Origin: Chthonomonadaceae bacterium
Lineage (GTDB): Bacteria > Armatimonadota > Fimbriimonadia > Fimbriimonadales > Fimbriimonadaceae
Reading direction: 5' to 3'
Assembly: GCA_015709495.1 (NCBI GenBank)
Contig: CP054189.1
Location: 1,426,001 to 1,490,000, forward strand
Length of the DNA stretch: 64,000 nt
The position numbers and the translations under genes were made by a program. A model generated the notes under the pieces. The model did no database searches, was not told where the DNA came from, and saw only the letters and a list, made by a program, of their open reading frames with translations. Positions 50,573 through 59,485 of the stretch are shown one piece after another (position 1 is the stretch's first letter; each line of letters starts with the position of its first letter).

Positions 50573-52081
50573 CTATCGGAGTCGAAACTCGAGTTTGAGG
50601 GGATCGCCGGCGTAGGTTTCTTGAGTGGCGATCGCTTGCACTCTCACCCTCCGCCCTGCCGACTTTACCAACTCTACGAGGTCGAGAATCTGGGCGTTGC
50701 TTACTGCGCCGTACGTTTCGTTCGGACCCAGAAGCGGGATCATTCCCCGGAGTTTGGCCTGACGTCGAACTTCCTCGCTTAAGAGTTGCATGACGCCCTC
50801 CAGCACCACTTGGTTGCTGCCGGAGCCGTCGATTCGGGATTCCGCCACCACTTCGCCCGCGTTGAAGACCAGCCGATTGGGGAACCAATGAACGTCGAGC
50901 GACACCGGCTCGCCGCGAAAGGCGTTGATGCTGGACGTGGCGACGATCACCATCCCTTGATTGACGCCTGCGAGTCGGGCGATGATGCGGTTCTCCATCT
51001 CCTGGCTGCTCACCCGAACCCCTTCGATCTCGCGTTCGAAAATCCCCGCGGACGGAATGCGAACGGTCCCCCTCGCTCCGCGGGCCTCGGCCTCAAACCT
51101 CGAGGAGCGCAGCAATCTGGAAAGCTCGCTGCGCGCGGCGGCAACTGTGAGGTCCGGTTCGATGAGGATTCGGGCGACCTCCTCGCCCGCCGCAAAGATC
51201 ATGGGTTGGCTCCGGCTGGTGCCAAACATCCCGCTGACGACCTCGAGCTGGTTCTCCAACTCGGCAAGTTGGGTCAGTCTGCGGTTGATTTGGATCTCCG
51301 CTTCATCCAGTTCCTTCTGCTTCGCGCTCAGTTCTTGGGCATGGCGAGCCTGCGCGCTTTCGAACTCCGACTGCAACTTGGCAAGCTGGTTCCCGCGCTC
51401 GGTGATGTCGGCCCGCATGAGGGCGATATCCGATTCGAGCTTCGCCTTCTCTTGCTCCAATTGCCGGAACTCGCGATCGACTTCGATGCTCCTTTCGATC
51501 AGGTCCTGATGCTGGAGGTAAAGCTGGCTATGCGAGGTCTCAAGCTCTTCGCGCTTTTGCCGGATGTCCGCGTACAGGGTTTGCAGTTCGCTGTAGTCCT
51601 TCTGAAGCCCCTCGTACTTCGCCGAGAGCGAGTTGACTCGTGACGTGAGTTGGCTCGCCTCCAGCGTCAGACCCTCGACCTTTGAGGTCAATCGAAGGGA
51701 TTCCTCCTGGGAGGTGCGGAGCTGCGCTTGGGTGGCCTTGAGGTCGGTTTCGGTCTGTTTGAGGATCGAGCGCTGCGTTTCGACATCCCTGCTGAGGCCC
51801 TCGCGTTGTTGCCGAAGGTCTCGGACTTCTTGGATCGCCCTCCGCCCTTCGACGATCCACTGACGGACGTCGCTGCTCGCCACCATAACGATCGCGACCG
51901 TGACGAGCGGGATCAGGACGCCCGCGGTGACGGTGATCAATTCCGCGGTGCGGCGGGGCCTAAGGCCGAAAAGGCTCAGGCGTTTCCGTCCGAGGGTGCG
52001 GCCCAGCCGATCGGCGAAGAAGGCGATCACGCCGCCAAGCGCGATGACCAAAAGCAGAAAGGCGAGGCTCAATACGTCCAT
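50573..52081 (-). CDS. DUF3084-family membrane coiled-coil protein
   Basis: 502 residues. Two N-terminal membrane helices (SLAFLLLVIALGGVIAFFAD, then ITVTAGVLIPLVTVAIVMVAS) precede a coiled coil of about 215 residues (about 80-290), with motifs such as EGLSRDVETQRSILKQTETDL and KAKLESDIALMRADITERG. The C-terminal domain (about 300-502) carries RIPSAGIFEREIEGVRVSSQEMENRI and ends QETYAGDPLKLEFRLR. DUF3084 proteins are known from cyanobacteria and other lineages without an assigned function. Cotranscribed with lptF/G (19-base gap). Confidence 0.85.
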   Translation of the reverse strand: MDVLSLAFLLLVIALGGVIAFFADRLGRTLGRKRLSLFGLRPRRTAELITVTAGVLIPLVTVAIVMVASSDVRQWIVEGRRAIQEVRDLRQQREGLSRDVETQRSILKQTETDLKATQAQLRTSQEESLRLTSKVEGLTLEASQLTSRVNSLSAKYEGLQKDYSELQTLYADIRQKREELETSHSQLYLQHQDLIERSIEVDREFRQLEQEKAKLESDIALMRADITERGNQLAKLQSEFESAQARHAQELSAKQKELDEAEIQINRRLTQLAELENQLEVVSGMFGTSRSQPMIFAAGEEVARILIEPDLTVAAARSELSRLLRSSRFEAEARGARGTVRIPSAGIFEREIEGVRVSSQEMENRIIARLAGVNQGMVIVATSSINAFRGEPVSLDVHWFPNRLVFNAGEVVAESRIDGSGSNQVVLEGVMQLLSEEVRRQAKLRGMIPLLGPNETYGAVSNAQILDLVELVKSAGRRVRVQAIATQETYAGDPLKLEFRLR

Positions 52082-52100
52082 GTCTCAAGTCCCATCCTGT

Positions 52101-53213
52101 TCAAACGTTTTTCTTGGCCATTGCAGCGCCCACCGCGACGATTCCGACGAAAAGTGGGAAAAAACTCGCCACGAACGGCGAGATCGCGCCCGACTTCGCG
52201 TAAACCGCGAGCCAGTTTACGACGATGAGGTAACCGAAGCTCAGCCCGATGGAGATCGCAAAACCCGTCCCGACTCCCGAGCGTTGGTTTCGAATTCCCA
52301 GTGGGGCGCCCAACAGCGCGAAGATCACCGACCCGAGCGGAAGCGCGAACTTGTTGTACATTCCGAATTCGAGGTTGGCGAGTTTTCGCTTATCGGCATA
52401 GGGGTCGGCCCGCATGACGCGAATCTCTTCGAGGATTTGGCTCAGGCTGAAGGCGTCGAGATCGTCCGCGAATCCGGCGAGGAGGTTTCGGGGCGTGAAT
52501 TTTGGGGGCTCGATCACCTTCGGCCACGCGCCTCCGTGAACGGTGGTCACCTGCGATCCGTCGGCGTCGATAAGCCGCGCGGACCCCGAGATTCGCCAGT
52601 CCTGCGGCCCTGTATAGGCCAGTTCGTCGGCGATCAAAATGTACGTCGTTCGCCCCTCGGGCCCCAAAACGGAGATGACGACGTCCTTGAGCGTCTGCTC
52701 CACGGTGTTGAAGTCGCGGGCCATGATGAGCGCGGTTGCCCCGTTCTCCCCGGGCACGGCATAAAACACCGATCTCTCTCGCTTGCCCCCGTCGAGTTCC
52801 TTCTTGATCTCCACCGTGAGCGTTTGAGCGCGATACGAAGCCTCCGGGACGACGAATTCGTTGATGCAAAACGTAAGCAGCGCCACCGCAATGCTGAAGA
52901 GAAGGACAGGCCGCAGGATCCGCGTCAGGCTCGCCCCGGCAGCTCGGAGGGCGGTGATTTCGCTGTCGTTACTGAGTCTTCCAAAGGAAAGCAACGCCGC
53001 CAGGAGCAGGGCCATAGCAAGCGTCTTGACGGCGATGCCAGGAAGGAGGAGGAGGATCACGTGAAAGATCGTCCCCGGTGAAATCCCCCGCGTCACCCAC
53101 TCCGTAATCCGGACGAGCAGGACCGAGGTGAAGACGAGCGCCGTGAACATGGCAACCCCGAAGAGCCACGGCCCGACCATTTCGCCGAAGATCAACCGGT
53201 CGATCCGTTTCAC
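52101..53213 (-). CDS. LptF/LptG-family permease of lipopolysaccharide export
   Basis: 370 residues: two transmembrane helices near the N-terminus, further helices around 50-125, a periplasmic beta-jellyroll-like region (about 130-265) and about three C-terminal helices (280-370). Opening KRIDRLIFGEMVGPWLFGVAMFTALVFTSVLL-type wording (split as KRIDRLIFGEMVGPWLF and TALVFTSVLLVRITEW) and LLSFGRLSNDSEITALRAAG match YjgP/YjgQ. It forms a complex with LptB, moving LPS to the bridge. Only one copy is seen here, unlike the usual F plus G pair. Its start overlaps the lptB stop by 4 bases. Confidence 0.93.
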   Translation of the reverse strand: MKRIDRLIFGEMVGPWLFGVAMFTALVFTSVLLVRITEWVTRGISPGTIFHVILLLLPGIAVKTLAMALLLAALLSFGRLSNDSEITALRAAGASLTRILRPVLLFSIAVALLTFCINEFVVPEASYRAQTLTVEIKKELDGGKRERSVFYAVPGENGATALIMARDFNTVEQTLKDVVISVLGPEGRTTYILIADELAYTGPQDWRISGSARLIDADGSQVTTVHGGAWPKVIEPPKFTPRNLLAGFADDLDAFSLSQILEEIRVMRADPYADKRKLANLEFGMYNKFALPLGSVIFALLGAPLGIRNQRSGVGTGFAISIGLSFGYLIVVNWLAVYAKSGAISPFVASFFPLFVGIVAVGAAMAKKNV

Positions 53214-53950
53214 GGAGACGACTCCGAAGGGCCAGGGTCGAATTGAGTCCCCAAATAGAACTTGCGGACGTGCTCGTTGGAGGAGATTTGGTCTGCGTCG
53301 CCTTCGGCGATGATCTTCCCCGAGATGAGGATGTAGTTACGGTCGGTGATGCGAAAGGTCGCCGAGACGTTGTGGTCGGTGATGAGAATCCCGATGCCTT
53401 GTTTGCGGAGGCCCGCGATGATGCCCTGAATCTCCTCGATCGTTACGGGGTCGATCCCCGTGAATGGCTCGTCAAGGAGAATGAACCTGGGTTGGGTCGC
53501 CAGCGCTCGCGCAATTTCGACCCGGCGGCGCTCGCCGCCCGATAGCACCCCTGTGATCTGGTCGAGGAGGTCCGCGATGTGGAACTCCTCAGCCAGCATC
53601 GCGGTCGTTTCTTCAATCTGTTTCTTGCCCGCGCCTGCGAGTTCCATCACGAGCTTGATGTTGTCGCGCACGGTCAACTTGCGAAAGACGCTCGCTTCCT
53701 GTGGCAAGTACCCGACTCCTGCGCGCGCTCGCTTGTACATGGGCCAGCGTGTGACCTCCTGATCGTCGAAGAGGACCTTCCCGCCGTTCGGCCGGACGAT
53801 GCCGGTCACCATGTAGAAGGTCGTGGTTTTTCCCGCGCCGTTGGGGCCCAGCAGGCCTACGATTTCCCCTTGGTCGAGGTGAAACGACACCCCGTCCACG
53901 ACCCTTCGCCCCCGATACTGCTTGACGAGGTCTTGGGCCACGATCTTCAT
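53210..53950 (-). CDS. lptB: LPS export ABC ATPase LptB
   Basis: 246 residues. Walker A GPNGAGKTT near residue 37, Q loop VGYLPQEASVFRKLTVRDN (the LptB-type PQEASIF), signature VLSGGERRRVEIARAL near 140, Walker B FILLDEPFTGIDPVTI and His-loop ITDHNVSATF. It powers extraction of LPS with LptF/G. Its start overlaps the LptA-like stop by 4 bases. Confidence 0.96.
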   Translation of the reverse strand: MKIVAQDLVKQYRGRRVVDGVSFHLDQGEIVGLLGPNGAGKTTTFYMVTGIVRPNGGKVLFDDQEVTRWPMYKRARAGVGYLPQEASVFRKLTVRDNIKLVMELAGAGKKQIEETTAMLAEEFHIADLLDQITGVLSGGERRRVEIARALATQPRFILLDEPFTGIDPVTIEEIQGIIAGLRKQGIGILITDHNVSATFRITDRNYILISGKIIAEGDADQISSNEHVRKFYLGTQFDPGPSESSP

Positions 53951-54843
53951 GAGAATCTGCCCCCGCGAGCCGCCGTGCCAAGCGCCGCTCCGAATCCAAG
54001 AAGAAGCGCCGCCATCGCGACGCGAGCTTGCTTTCCAGGGGGAGGCTTGAGCACCGTCTTTCCGGGGCTTCCTTCGAACTCGATCTTCGTCACGTTGCCT
54101 TCCGCGTCCAGAGTGAGCGTGGCCACGCTGGCGCTGACCGCCCCCAGCAACGCGGGCGAATCGCCGTCGAGAGACACGTTTCCTCGTAATGTGAGGGTTC
54201 CTTTAGCGTTCTCAAACAAGAGGTGATCGGTCGAACCCTTGAGCGTCGAGGTCAGAGCCAGACCCTCTTTGACCTCCTTTCGGGTCCACTGGAACGTGAC
54301 GCCGCCCTTCAGTTCGAATTGAGTCATTCCGAACCTCGGAGGCTTGGCTGCGTTGGGCGCGGCGAGCGCGGCGCTTCCTGAATTGCCCTTGGCCGAAAAC
54401 GAAACCCCCGCTGCCGGGTCGGACTGCCTGAGCGCGACCGCGGACTTAAGTGTCCAGGTAAACGACTGGGCGAGGTACGTCGCCGATCCTGCTTCGACCT
54501 CCACGGATTGGACCGCCGACGCGCCCTGCGCGCTTGGGAGCTTCTGACGGGCCCACACAGCGCCCTGGAGGTCGGCGGAAATCAAGGTCAGGAGTCCCTC
54601 TGCCTGAACGGAGGCGCTCCCCGACAGCGAGTTCGTCCGGAGTTCGATCCGCTGGCCGGCCCATTCGGCCTGCAGCGGCTTGCCTTCGCCCTTAAACTCG
54701 ACGAGCGAATCGCTCACCCGGTGAATCACGAAGCTCGTCCAGTTCTTGACGGACATGTTGTTGCGCTTATCGACGAAAACGCCGTCTTGGGCGAGCGTGG
54801 TGGCAGCCAGCAGCACGATCCCCAACCCTATAGCCAGCCTCAA
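53947..54843 (-). CDS. LptA/OstA-like periplasmic protein with C-terminal membrane anchor
   Basis: 298 residues with a signal peptide (RLAIGLGIVLLAATTLAQ). The body is a series of short beta strands of the OstA/LptA type, such as VEFKGEGKPLQAEWAGQRIEL, FELKGGVTFQWTRKEVKEG and ATLTLDAEGNVTKIEFEG. A hydrophobic C-terminal helix (RVAMAALLLGFGAALGTA) and basic ending are unusual and would tether it. Start taken as TTG 54843, which overlaps the stop of the LptC-like gene (TTGA). Assignment rests on position between lptB and an LptC-like gene and on repeat pattern. Confidence 0.7.
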   Translation of the reverse strand: MRLAIGLGIVLLAATTLAQDGVFVDKRNNMSVKNWTSFVIHRVSDSLVEFKGEGKPLQAEWAGQRIELRTNSLSGSASVQAEGLLTLISADLQGAVWARQKLPSAQGASAVQSVEVEAGSATYLAQSFTWTLKSAVALRQSDPAAGVSFSAKGNSGSAALAAPNAAKPPRFGMTQFELKGGVTFQWTRKEVKEGLALTSTLKGSTDHLLFENAKGTLTLRGNVSLDGDSPALLGAVSASVATLTLDAEGNVTKIEFEGSPGKTVLKPPPGKQARVAMAALLLGFGAALGTAARGGRFS

Positions 54844-55457
54844 CCCTTCACCTCGCGGGACTTCGCAAAAAGGTCGGGCGTTCCTGCGCGGCGAAGGTCC
54901 GGCGAGCACCATAAGGTCTCGATCGGTCCTAACTTGTAGTCGCGAGACTCGAGCCTGACTCCTCCGGAGGCTTGGATGACCTCAGAATCGGCGAGCCATT
55001 TCACTTCGCTGCAATACACGGTCCCGTTGGGGTTCAGCGCCTCGACCCAAACGTGCCCCCGCAGGATCAGCGTGTCGGACGCCTTGTCCGCATACGCCGA
55101 ATCGGCTCGAAACTCCGCCACGGGCTCGTTCTTGGCGTAAAGCGCTCCGCTGACGTGGTCCATTTTCATGCTGAACTCCTCTGCTTCCGAATACTCCAAG
55201 TCCGCGGTTTGCCATCGAACCGACCAAAGCTTGGGACGGTCCTCCCCCTTGCCGTAGCGAACCAGTTCGGCGGTTCCCGTCGAGACGGTGCTGACGGTCC
55301 GCGCCCCCTCGGGTTCGCTCGATGTGTCTTTGGGGATGCTGGGCGAGCCGCACCCCGCGCCGATTCCTATGGCGGCGATCAGGCTGAGACGGGCAAACCT
55401 GATGATTTCGACCTCCTTGCGAACCGACCCTGATGCTCTCCTGCCAGTTGCCCACAA
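54840..55457 (-). CDS. LptC-like lipoprotein
   Basis: About 188-205 residues. A lipoprotein signal ends LIAAIGIGAGC, followed by a low-complexity linker and a beta-rich domain: ADLEYSEAEEFSMKMDHVSGALY, FRADSAYADKASDTLILRGHVWV and VIQASGGVRLESRDY, typical of LptC/OstA repeats that hand LPS to LptA. The start is unusual: in the right frame only TTG at 55457 is a standard start, deep inside rlmN, while a strong AAGGAGGT (55418-55411) is followed by two ATC codons at 55406 and 55403. An AUC start would put the signal peptide at the proper distance. Confidence 0.72.
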   Translation of the reverse strand: MWATGRRASGSVRKEVEIIRFARLSLIAAIGIGAGCGSPSIPKDTSSEPEGARTVSTVSTGTAELVRYGKGEDRPKLWSVRWQTADLEYSEAEEFSMKMDHVSGALYAKNEPVAEFRADSAYADKASDTLILRGHVWVEALNPNGTVYCSEVKWLADSEVIQASGGVRLESRDYKLGPIETLWCSPDLRRAGTPDLFAKSREVKG

Positions 55458-56455
55458 GCCGCGGCGACGTCGTGCCCGCGCTCCACTCGCTGCGTCACCT
55501 GGACTTGGCGGGACTCCAAGACCCTTCGAAACTTGCGGATCGCCTCGGGCTTTGGGCGCGCGAAACCCTCATCTGTGGAAACGGCGTTGTAGGGAATCAG
55601 ATTGACCACGTGCGGCACGCCCCGGAACAAGCTGGCGAGCCGTTCGGCCTGTTCCTCGGTGTCCGTCACCCCCGCGATCAGCAAGTACTCGACCGTGATC
55701 TTGCGGCCGGTTCGCGCTTGATAGTCCTTCATCGCCTGCACAACTTCACTTACGGGCCATCGCTTATTGACGGGCATGAGGGTGTCGCGGATACGGTCGA
55801 TCGGGGAATGCAGCGAGAGCGCCAAGTGAATCGGAAGCTCCAACTCCGCAAGTTCGCGAATCTTGGGCACGATGCCCACGGTCGAAAGGGTCATTCGACG
55901 GTAGCTGATCCCTGCGTGTTCGTGAAGGAATCGGAGCGCCTCGACGACATGAGCGAGGTTCAAAAGCGGCTCCCCCATCCCCATCATCACGAGGTGGCTG
56001 ATCCTTCGATCCGTGAGCCTCTGGAGTAAGACGAACTGGCTGACGATCTCTTGGGGCGTCAGGTCACGGTCGTATCCGCCGAGCCCGGTCGCGCAGAACT
56101 TGCATCCCATCGGGCAGCCGACTTGCGAGCTGAGACAACAACTCACCCTGTCTTCGAACGGCAATAGCACGCACTCGAACGACTGCTCATCGCCGCCGTG
56201 GGCCAAGAGCTTGTGAACCCCGTCTCGGCTGACGACGTGACGTCCGATCGAGAGGGGGTCGATGCGGAATTGGGTCGAGAGTTCGGCTCGCAAGTCCGCT
56301 GGGAGGTCGGTCATCTCCTCGAAGCTGCCGGCTCGTTTTTGGTAGATCCATCGAAAGATTTGCCGGGCGCGCATCGAGGCATCGGATCGAGGCGCAAGCC
56401 AAGTCTGAACCTCGCTCAGTCCTTGCCCGACCATCGCCCGACGCTCCGCATCCAC
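55379..56455 (-). CDS. rlmN: Dual-specificity 23S rRNA/tRNA (adenine-C2) methyltransferase RlmN
   Basis: About 358 residues. Radical-SAM motif SQVGCPMGCKFCATG, N-terminal RARQIFRWIYQKRAGSFEEMTDLP, the GMGEPLLNLAHVVEAL block, HLALSLHSPIDRIRDTLMP, and the C-terminal QVTQRVERGHDVAAACGQL containing the methyl-accepting Cys. It methylates A2503 of 23S rRNA. The GTG at 56455 was chosen because TACACT plus 7 bases precedes it; ATG at 56434 is 7 codons inside. Its last 79 bases overlap the LptC-like reading frame. Confidence 0.93.
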   Translation of the reverse strand: MDAERRAMVGQGLSEVQTWLAPRSDASMRARQIFRWIYQKRAGSFEEMTDLPADLRAELSTQFRIDPLSIGRHVVSRDGVHKLLAHGGDEQSFECVLLPFEDRVSCCLSSQVGCPMGCKFCATGLGGYDRDLTPQEIVSQFVLLQRLTDRRISHLVMMGMGEPLLNLAHVVEALRFLHEHAGISYRRMTLSTVGIVPKIRELAELELPIHLALSLHSPIDRIRDTLMPVNKRWPVSEVVQAMKDYQARTGRKITVEYLLIAGVTDTEEQAERLASLFRGVPHVVNLIPYNAVSTDEGFARPKPEAIRKFRRVLESRQVQVTQRVERGHDVAAACGQLAGEHQGRFARRSKSSGLPVSA

Positions 56456-56462
56456 GGGCTGG

Positions 56463-56468
56463 AGTGTA
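56463..56468 (-). promoter_or_regulatory. Leaderless -10 box of rlmN (GGTACACT type)
   Basis: Minus-strand TACACT with spacer CCAGCCC to the GTG at 56455. The surrounding 17 bases CCTCAAAGGTACACTCC are repeated exactly at 62235-62251 before the SRPBCC gene. Confidence 0.5.
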
Positions 56469-56569
56469 CCTTTGAGGGCTTGGCTGCTCGGGAACGCCCG
56501 CCCGCTCGTTTCGAGTTCGTGCTTAAGAAGGTGATTCGCAGGGCAACGGACCTGGGTATCGTTGAAAAC

Positions 56570-57709
56570 GTGTCGAAGAGCAGACCTTCTTGGCTCCTCA
56601 TGGCCGGTCTTGCGCTCGCGGTGTTCGTAGGCGTGCTTGCCGCGCTTCGAACCAGCCATTGGCTCGACCGCAATGGGACAGACGAACTCATGCCCCTGCT
56701 GAGGCTGGAAGACGGCATGGAGGTCCAAGAGAACGGCTCGGTCGCCGCGCCCGCGGACTTTCGCGCGGCCGTCGAGAAGGTCCTTCCTGCGGTGGTGAGC
56801 GTCGATCGCCTGAGTCGGATGTACGATTTTTTCGACGATGAAGTGCGGATCGCGCCTTCGGGCTCAGGCTCGGGGGTCGTCATCAGTTCCGACGGCTACA
56901 TCGTCACCAATAACCACGTGGTCAGGGGCGGGGATACCATTGCCGTCCGCTTCAAAGATGGAAGGACTTTGGTGGCGGAGATTGTGGGTGCGGACCCGCG
57001 CTCCGACCTCGCGCTTCTCAAGGTCGAGGGGAAAGACCTGACTGCGGCTAGGGTGGGCGATAGTTCCAAGCTGAGGATTGGGGAGTGGGCCATCGCTTTC
57101 GGCAACCCGCTCGGATATAGCCACACCGTGAGCGTCGGGGTCATCAGCAGCCTCAATCGGACGATGGAGACTCCGGGCGGGGTGCTCGTCGATGCGATCC
57201 AAACCGACGCCGCGATCAATCAGGGCAATTCAGGCGGGCCGCTCACCAACGCGCAAGGCGAGGTAATTGGGATCAACTCAGTCATCGTGAGCAATTCCGG
57301 CGGCAGCATCGGACTTGGGTTTTCGATTCCCTCCAACCGAGTCGCACGGGTGGTCAACGACTTGCGGAAGCATGGGCGAGTTCGGTATGGCTATTTCGGC
57401 GCGGAGACGTATTCGGATAGCGCCGTTCTGCAAAACGACCGCAACCGCGCCGTCCTCAAAGGCGAGCTTGGAGTCGACCCTCCGCGTGAGGGGCTCTTGG
57501 TGCGGTCGGTGTACCGCGACAGTCCCGCCCAATCCGCAGGGATTCAGCGATGGGACGTAATTCAGCAATTGAACGGCAAGCCGGTCCGAAGTACGATGGA
57601 CTTGTATTTGGTTCTCCTCGACCTCCGCGCCGGAGACGTCTTGAAGGTGAGGCTCTGGTCGAAAGGCGCGGCCAAGACGCTCGACGTGCGACTGGTCGAA
57701 GCGCTGTAG
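56570..57709 (+). CDS. HtrA/DegP-family membrane-anchored serine protease
   Basis: 379 residues. One membrane helix (about 8-27, WLLMAGLALAVFVGVLAAL), trypsin-like domain with H116 (VTNNHVV), D146 (DPRSDLALLK) and S221 (NQGNSGGPL), then a PDZ domain (about 285-379) with SVYRDSPAQSAGIQRWDVIQQLNGKPVRST-type wording. It degrades misfolded envelope proteins. The GTG at 56570 follows TATCGT with a 7-base spacer; an ATG at 56600 is a shorter alternative. It is divergent from rlmN. Confidence 0.93.
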   Translation: MSKSRPSWLLMAGLALAVFVGVLAALRTSHWLDRNGTDELMPLLRLEDGMEVQENGSVAAPADFRAAVEKVLPAVVSVDRLSRMYDFFDDEVRIAPSGSGSGVVISSDGYIVTNNHVVRGGDTIAVRFKDGRTLVAEIVGADPRSDLALLKVEGKDLTAARVGDSSKLRIGEWAIAFGNPLGYSHTVSVGVISSLNRTMETPGGVLVDAIQTDAAINQGNSGGPLTNAQGEVIGINSVIVSNSGGSIGLGFSIPSNRVARVVNDLRKHGRVRYGYFGAETYSDSAVLQNDRNRAVLKGELGVDPPREGLLVRSVYRDSPAQSAGIQRWDVIQQLNGKPVRSTMDLYLVLLDLRAGDVLKVRLWSKGAAKTLDVRLVEAL

Positions 57710-57863
57710 GCCCGCGCACGGTGGGTCCGAGGGCTTGTTTTTGGGGCGCCCGATGAGGCTCGCTGGTACGCTTTTGCCTTGCAACAAGCAAGAACACCGG
57801 GTGCGGAAGCTCCGGTCTTTTCGTTGTTCTAGTAGGACCTTTTCGCTTTGCGATTGAACTGAA

Positions 57864-59483
57864 ATGTCTTTGGAAACTGACGGGATCAGGGAGTTCTTGG
57901 CCATATTGCCGGCCACGATCCGGGAGCGCTTGGAGACGGGTGAGGACCTCGGCGACCTCATCGAGGTGGTCTTGGACTATGGCCGTCCGGCGGAGGCGAG
58001 GTACCGTGAGCGCACGCTTCGGTGGCCGGACCTTTTCGTGTCCGAACACGATATCGACTTCGTGACCCGTTCGATTGGCGAGTTCGGAGAGGACAATCGA
58101 GCCGGAATCGAGCGAACCCTGCATCGCATCTCCTGCATCCGAAACCGCCACGGGAAGATCGTCGGACTGACCTGCCGTGTGGGGAGGGCGCTCGAAGGCA
58201 CGATCGACATCATCGACGACATCGTGCGGTCGGGAGCGTCGATCCTGTTGCTCGGAAAGCCGGGGGTGGGCAAGACGACGAAGTTGCGCGAGGTCGCGCG
58301 GGTGCTCGCCGACGAGGTCGAAAAGCGGGTCGTCATCGTCGACACCTCGAATGAGATCGCGGGCGACGGCGACGTGCCTCATCCTGGGATCGGGACCGCA
58401 CGGAGAATGCAGGTGCGAATCCCCTCCGAGCAGCATCAAGTGATGATCGAAGCGGTCGAGAACCACATGCCCGAAGTGATCGTGATCGACGAGATTTCGA
58501 CGGAGGCCGAGGCCAACGCCGCGAGGACCATCGCCGAGCGCGGGGTGCAACTCGTCGCTACCGCGCACGGGCAAACACTCGAGAACCTGATGCTCAACCC
58601 CTCGCTGGCCGACCTGATCGGCGGGATTCAGGCGGTCACGCTCTCCGACGACGAAGCCAGGCGACGAGGAACCCAGAAGACGGTTCTCGAACGGAAGGCG
58701 CCGCCTACGTTCGACGTTGTGGTGGAACTCGTGGACTTCGACCGGCTTGCGGTTCATCACAACGTCCAGAAGACGGTCGATCTGATTCTGCGAGGGGTGC
58801 CTTCGAGACCCGAAGTTCGAGTGCGGCTCGAAGGCGGCGAGGTCGAGGTCGTGCAAAGGGAAGAAACCGTAGATATCGAAGAACCTGGTTTCAACAAGAG
58901 GTTTCCGGCCCTCGTTCGCGCGCCGCAAAGCGAGCCTAAGCGCAAGCGGCAGCCCCCTGTTCCAGCCGCGCCGATCCCGCCCAAACTGGAGCCGATGGGG
59001 AACGGGCAGAAGACCGGCCTGATCCGTGTGTTCCCTTATGGCGTCGCGCGGACCCGGCTCGAACGGGCGATACGCGAAAGGCGCGCGCCGGTATATGTGA
59101 CGACGGACATCCAGCAAGCCGACGCCGTGATCGCTATGCGCTCGACCTACCAGACTCGTCCCAAGAAGCTCCGCGAGATTGCAGGGCGGGACGTGCCGAC
59201 GATAGTCGTCAAGTCGAACACTTACGCCCAGATCGCCGCGGCTCTGGACGAGGTTCTTGCGGCAAGCGGCGTCAGCAGCGAATCGGAGTCTCGGGCGCTC
59301 GATGAGGTGCTGGGAGCCATCGACATGGCCTTCCAAACCGGGAAACCGTTCGATCTTGCCCCCCAGCCTGCGCCGGTGAGAAAGAAGCAACACCTCCTCG
59401 CGGAGTCGAAAAAGGTCGCCAGCGAGAGCATCGGAGACGAGCCGCAACGACGCCTTCGCATCCTGCCGATCCGTCTGGCCTGA
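57864..59483 (+). CDS. SpoIIIAA/Ycf45-like AAA+ ATPase with R3H domain
   Basis: 539 residues. The ATPase core has Walker [15 protein letters not shown] near 131 and Walker [14 protein letters not shown], with [18 protein letters not shown] and [28 protein letters not shown] (split) between and after. A charged linker (about 365-390) leads to a C-terminal part with [27 protein letters not shown] and an R3H-like end [10 protein letters not shown]. Homologues occur in cyanobacteria, Deinococcus and plastids; SpoIIIAA is its sporulation relative. Role in nucleic acid transactions is inferred. Upstream 57710-57863 holds no gene. Confidence 0.85.
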   Translation: MSLETDGIREFLAILPATIRERLETGEDLGDLIEVVLDYGRPAEARYRERTLRWPDLFVSEHDIDFVTRSIGEFGEDNRAGIERTLHRISCIRNRHGKIVGLTCRVGRALEGTIDIIDDIVRSGASILLLGKPGVGKTTKLREVARVLADEVEKRVVIVDTSNEIAGDGDVPHPGIGTARRMQVRIPSEQHQVMIEAVENHMPEVIVIDEISTEAEANAARTIAERGVQLVATAHGQTLENLMLNPSLADLIGGIQAVTLSDDEARRRGTQKTVLERKAPPTFDVVVELVDFDRLAVHHNVQKTVDLILRGVPSRPEVRVRLEGGEVEVVQREETVDIEEPGFNKRFPALVRAPQSEPKRKRQPPVPAAPIPPKLEPMGNGQKTGLIRVFPYGVARTRLERAIRERRAPVYVTTDIQQADAVIAMRSTYQTRPKKLREIAGRDVPTIVVKSNTYAQIAAALDEVLAASGVSSESESRALDEVLGAIDMAFQTGKPFDLAPQPAPVRKKQHLLAESKKVASESIGDEPQRRLRILPIRLA

Positions 59484-59485
59484 AC

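Noticed and set aside
57710-57863. Terminator or riboswitch in the region before the R3H ATPase gene
   Set aside because: Only a 5-bp stem (ACCGG/CCGGT) followed by CTTTT was found; too weak to list.
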